DNA of 6,915 nucleotides from assembly GCA_017397605.1 (NCBI GenBank), contig JAFQII010000025.1, positions 1 through 6,915 on the forward strand, read 5' to 3'. Made by a program: the position numbers and the translations under genes. Shown here piece by piece: positions 5,461-6,915 of this stretch. The notes below the pieces were generated by a model. That model did no database searches, was not told the DNA's origin, and was given only the letters and a program-made list of their open reading frames with translations. The DNA comes from Clostridia bacterium. Its GTDB lineage: Bacteria; Bacillota; Clostridia; Oscillospirales; CAG-382. Each line of letters begins with the position of its first letter. The first letter of the stretch is position 1.

Positions 5461-6330
5461 ATGGATAAAAAAAGAGCGATCAGGTATGCTTTGTATAAAT
5501 TTTTGATGACGACGGTCGGCGCGATCATTTATGCCGCGGGTATCGGTTTGTTTTTGGATCCGATGAACCTGTCCGCAGGCGGTGTTGCGGGTGTTTCGCA
5601 GATTTTGAGTGAGTTTCTGCCGATTTCCACAGGTACCTTGATCCTTGTGCTCAACGTGCCGATTCTTTTACTTGGCGTGTGGAAATTCGGTGTCAAATTT
5701 TTGGGGCTGACGGCGTACACGATCGTGCTGTCCTCGCCGCTGATCGACTTGTTTGCTTCGTTTGGCGGTCTGACCAAAGAGCCGTTGCTTGCCGCTTTGG
5801 CAGGCGGCGCGCTGTTGGGCGCGGGCATGGGATTTTTGTTCCGTTCGGGCTCGTCCTCGGGCGGCGTGGATATCATCACCAAAGTGTTGCGTCTGCGTTT
5901 TCCGCACATCAAAACAGGCGTGATCTTTTTTGTTCTTGATGCGGTGATCATCGGCGCGTCGGCATTTGTGTTCGGCAAGCTGGATCTCGGTCTGTACGCG
6001 ACAGTCGGCATTCTTGCATCGACTTTTGTGATGAACTACCTGCTGTACGGCTCGGACGAGGCGCGTATGGTTTATATCATCAGCAACGAACCGCAAGCGG
6101 TCGCGAACGAGCTCTTGCAAAAACTGAACCTGGGCGGAACGTTCTTGAACGGTTTCGGCGCATACACGGGCAAGGAAAAGCGCGTGCTGATGTGTGTCAT
6201 GCGTCCCAAGCAGCTCCCTGCCGCGCGTGAGGTCGTCGCATCGATCGACCCGAGTGCGTTTTTGATCGTCGCGGGCGTCTCCGCGGTATTCGGCGAAGGC
6301 TTTAAATCGCACAATGCGGAGGAGCTGTAA
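5461..6330 (+). CDS. YitT-family membrane protein
   Basis: This 289-residue integral membrane protein belongs to the YitT (DUF161/DUF2179) family, whose transported substrate or biochemical role is generally not established. Hydrophobic segments lie at about 13-33, 57-77, 81-98, 108-127, 152-172 and 176-196. Family motifs visible are LDPMNLSAGGVAGVSQIL at 32-49, GMGFLFRSGSSSGGVDII at 122-139 and LYATVGILAS at 178-187. A soluble C-terminal domain (about 202-283, ARMVYIISN to VFGEGF) matches the DUF2179 ligand-binding-like region. The length is typical. The start is ATG 5461, 7 nt after GAGGA. Its stop codon TAA at 6328-6330 abuts the GTG start of the next gene, whose ribosome-binding site lies within this gene's last codons, so the two are co-transcribed and probably translationally coupled. 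Confidence 0.93.
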   Translation: MDKKRAIRYALYKFLMTTVGAIIYAAGIGLFLDPMNLSAGGVAGVSQILSEFLPISTGTLILVLNVPILLLGVWKFGVKFLGLTAYTIVLSSPLIDLFASFGGLTKEPLLAALAGGALLGAGMGFLFRSGSSSGGVDIITKVLRLRFPHIKTGVIFFVLDAVIIGASAFVFGKLDLGLYATVGILASTFVMNYLLYGSDEARMVYIISNEPQAVANELLQKLNLGGTFLNGFGAYTGKEKRVLMCVMRPKQLPAAREVVASIDPSAFLIVAGVSAVFGEGFKSHNAEEL

Positions 6331-6915
6331 GTGATCGACGCATTGCTTTCGCTCCCGTCCGTTTGCGAGACGTTAAGACAAAGCGGCTTGCCCGTGTATC
6401 TGTACGGCACGGGGGACGGTGCGGACAAAATACTGGATTATCTGACGCAGGGCGGCATCCGCGTGCGCGGTGTGTTTGCGTCGGAGGGCTTTGTGCGGGA
6501 CAGAACGTTTCGCGGTTACAAGGTCGAGTCCCTGCACGATGTGGAAGCACGCGAGGGCAGAATCGCCTGCGTGCTGTGCTTTGGGCTGGAAGGTGTGGCG
6601 GCGTTTTCGTTTTTTAAACCCCTTGCGGACAAGCATCTGCTGCTTGCGCCCGCGTTGCCCGTATACGGCACGGGGCAATTGGACCACGAGATGCTGCGCG
6701 AGCGCCGAGCTGATTGCGAGCGCGTTTTCGGCTGGCTGTCGGACGAGCTTTCGCGCACGGTTTACCGAGATGTTCTGGCGTACCATCTGACGGGCGACAT
6801 CCGTTACTTACAAACAGACGCCGGCACGACGGAAGTGCCGTGCGGCTACATTTCGCATTCCAAAATACACATCGACGTGGGCGCTTACGACGGGGACACG
6901 GCGCGGGAATATCTG
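6331..6915 (+). CDS. FkbM-like SAM-dependent methyltransferase, N-terminal part (runs off window)
   Basis: An open frame of 195 codons starts at GTG 6331 and continues past the window end. GGAGGAG (6318-6324) lies 6 nt before the GTG; no ATG near the start is in frame. The N-terminal part begins with a predicted nucleotide-binding-like fold, VYLYGTGDGADKILDYL (residues 22-38), followed by RVRGVFASEG. This resembles the Rossmann-like leader found on some FkbM-type proteins. Near the right edge, IHIDVGAYDGDTAREYL (179-195) matches the SAM-binding motif I of FkbM methyltransferases (D-V-G-A-x-x-G-D-T). The family commonly methylates hydroxyl groups on sugars or natural products, but the substrate here is unknown and most of the catalytic domain lies outside the window. 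It sits directly behind the YitT-family gene and has a similar G/C-rich codon use. Confidence 0.78.
   Translation, partial: MIDALLSLPSVCETLRQSGLPVYLYGTGDGADKILDYLTQGGIRVRGVFASEGFVRDRTFRGYKVESLHDVEAREGRIACVLCFGLEGVAAFSFFKPLADKHLLLAPALPVYGTGQLDHEMLRERRADCERVFGWLSDELSRTVYRDVLAYHLTGDIRYLQTDAGTTEVPCGYISHSKIHIDVGAYDGDTAREYL

Noticed and set aside
5668..6312. Long minus-strand open frame opposite the YitT-family gene
   Set aside because: Its Arg/Gln/His-rich composition is typical of an antisense shadow of a G/C-rich gene.

Overview
The window looks like part of a chromosome from a gut- or rumen-type clostridium (Bacillota, probably Oscillospiraceae or a related uncultured lineage). The evidence is a secreted BspA-repeat/discoidin protein ending in a type I dockerin, a YitT-family membrane protein, strong GGAGG ribosome-binding sites, near-consensus TTGACA-17 bp-TATAAT promoters and U-rich intrinsic terminators. 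This lineage call is an inference from protein style; no marker gene is present.

Layout. Positions 1-218 hold the 3' end of an unidentified plus-strand gene, followed by tandem hairpins, the second a terminator (361-392). A consensus promoter (448-476) drives an uncharacterised 350-residue protein (569-1621), which has a possible internal translation start at 1229. A hairpin at 1653-1687 separates it from the convergent minus-strand genes. These are a PfkB-family sugar kinase (1692-2576) with its own promoter, and upstream of it a 786-residue secreted multidomain dockerin protein (2676-5036). The 99 bp between them carry the dockerin gene's terminator and the kinase promoter almost back to back.

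The dockerin gene is preceded by a leader of about 240 nt, the most interesting part of the window. A perfect minus-strand promoter (5282-5310) predicts a start at about 5275. The RNA would begin with a segment complementary (12 + 9 bp) to one at 5122-5143, and would enclose further long hairpins. It then meets a strong UUCG-capped terminator (5064-5099) that lies upstream of the dockerin gene's ribosome-binding site. A segment at 5114-5123 can pair with the terminator's 3' half and could act as an antiterminator. This has the layout of a riboswitch or transcription attenuator, but I cannot match it to a class I know.

Divergently, a consensus promoter (5398-5426) drives a YitT-family membrane protein (5461-6330). 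It is followed with no gap by an FkbM-like methyltransferase gene (GTG start at 6331) that runs off the window. These two form an operon. The kinase and the dockerin protein could both serve carbohydrate use, but no specific sugar or partner can be read from the sequence.
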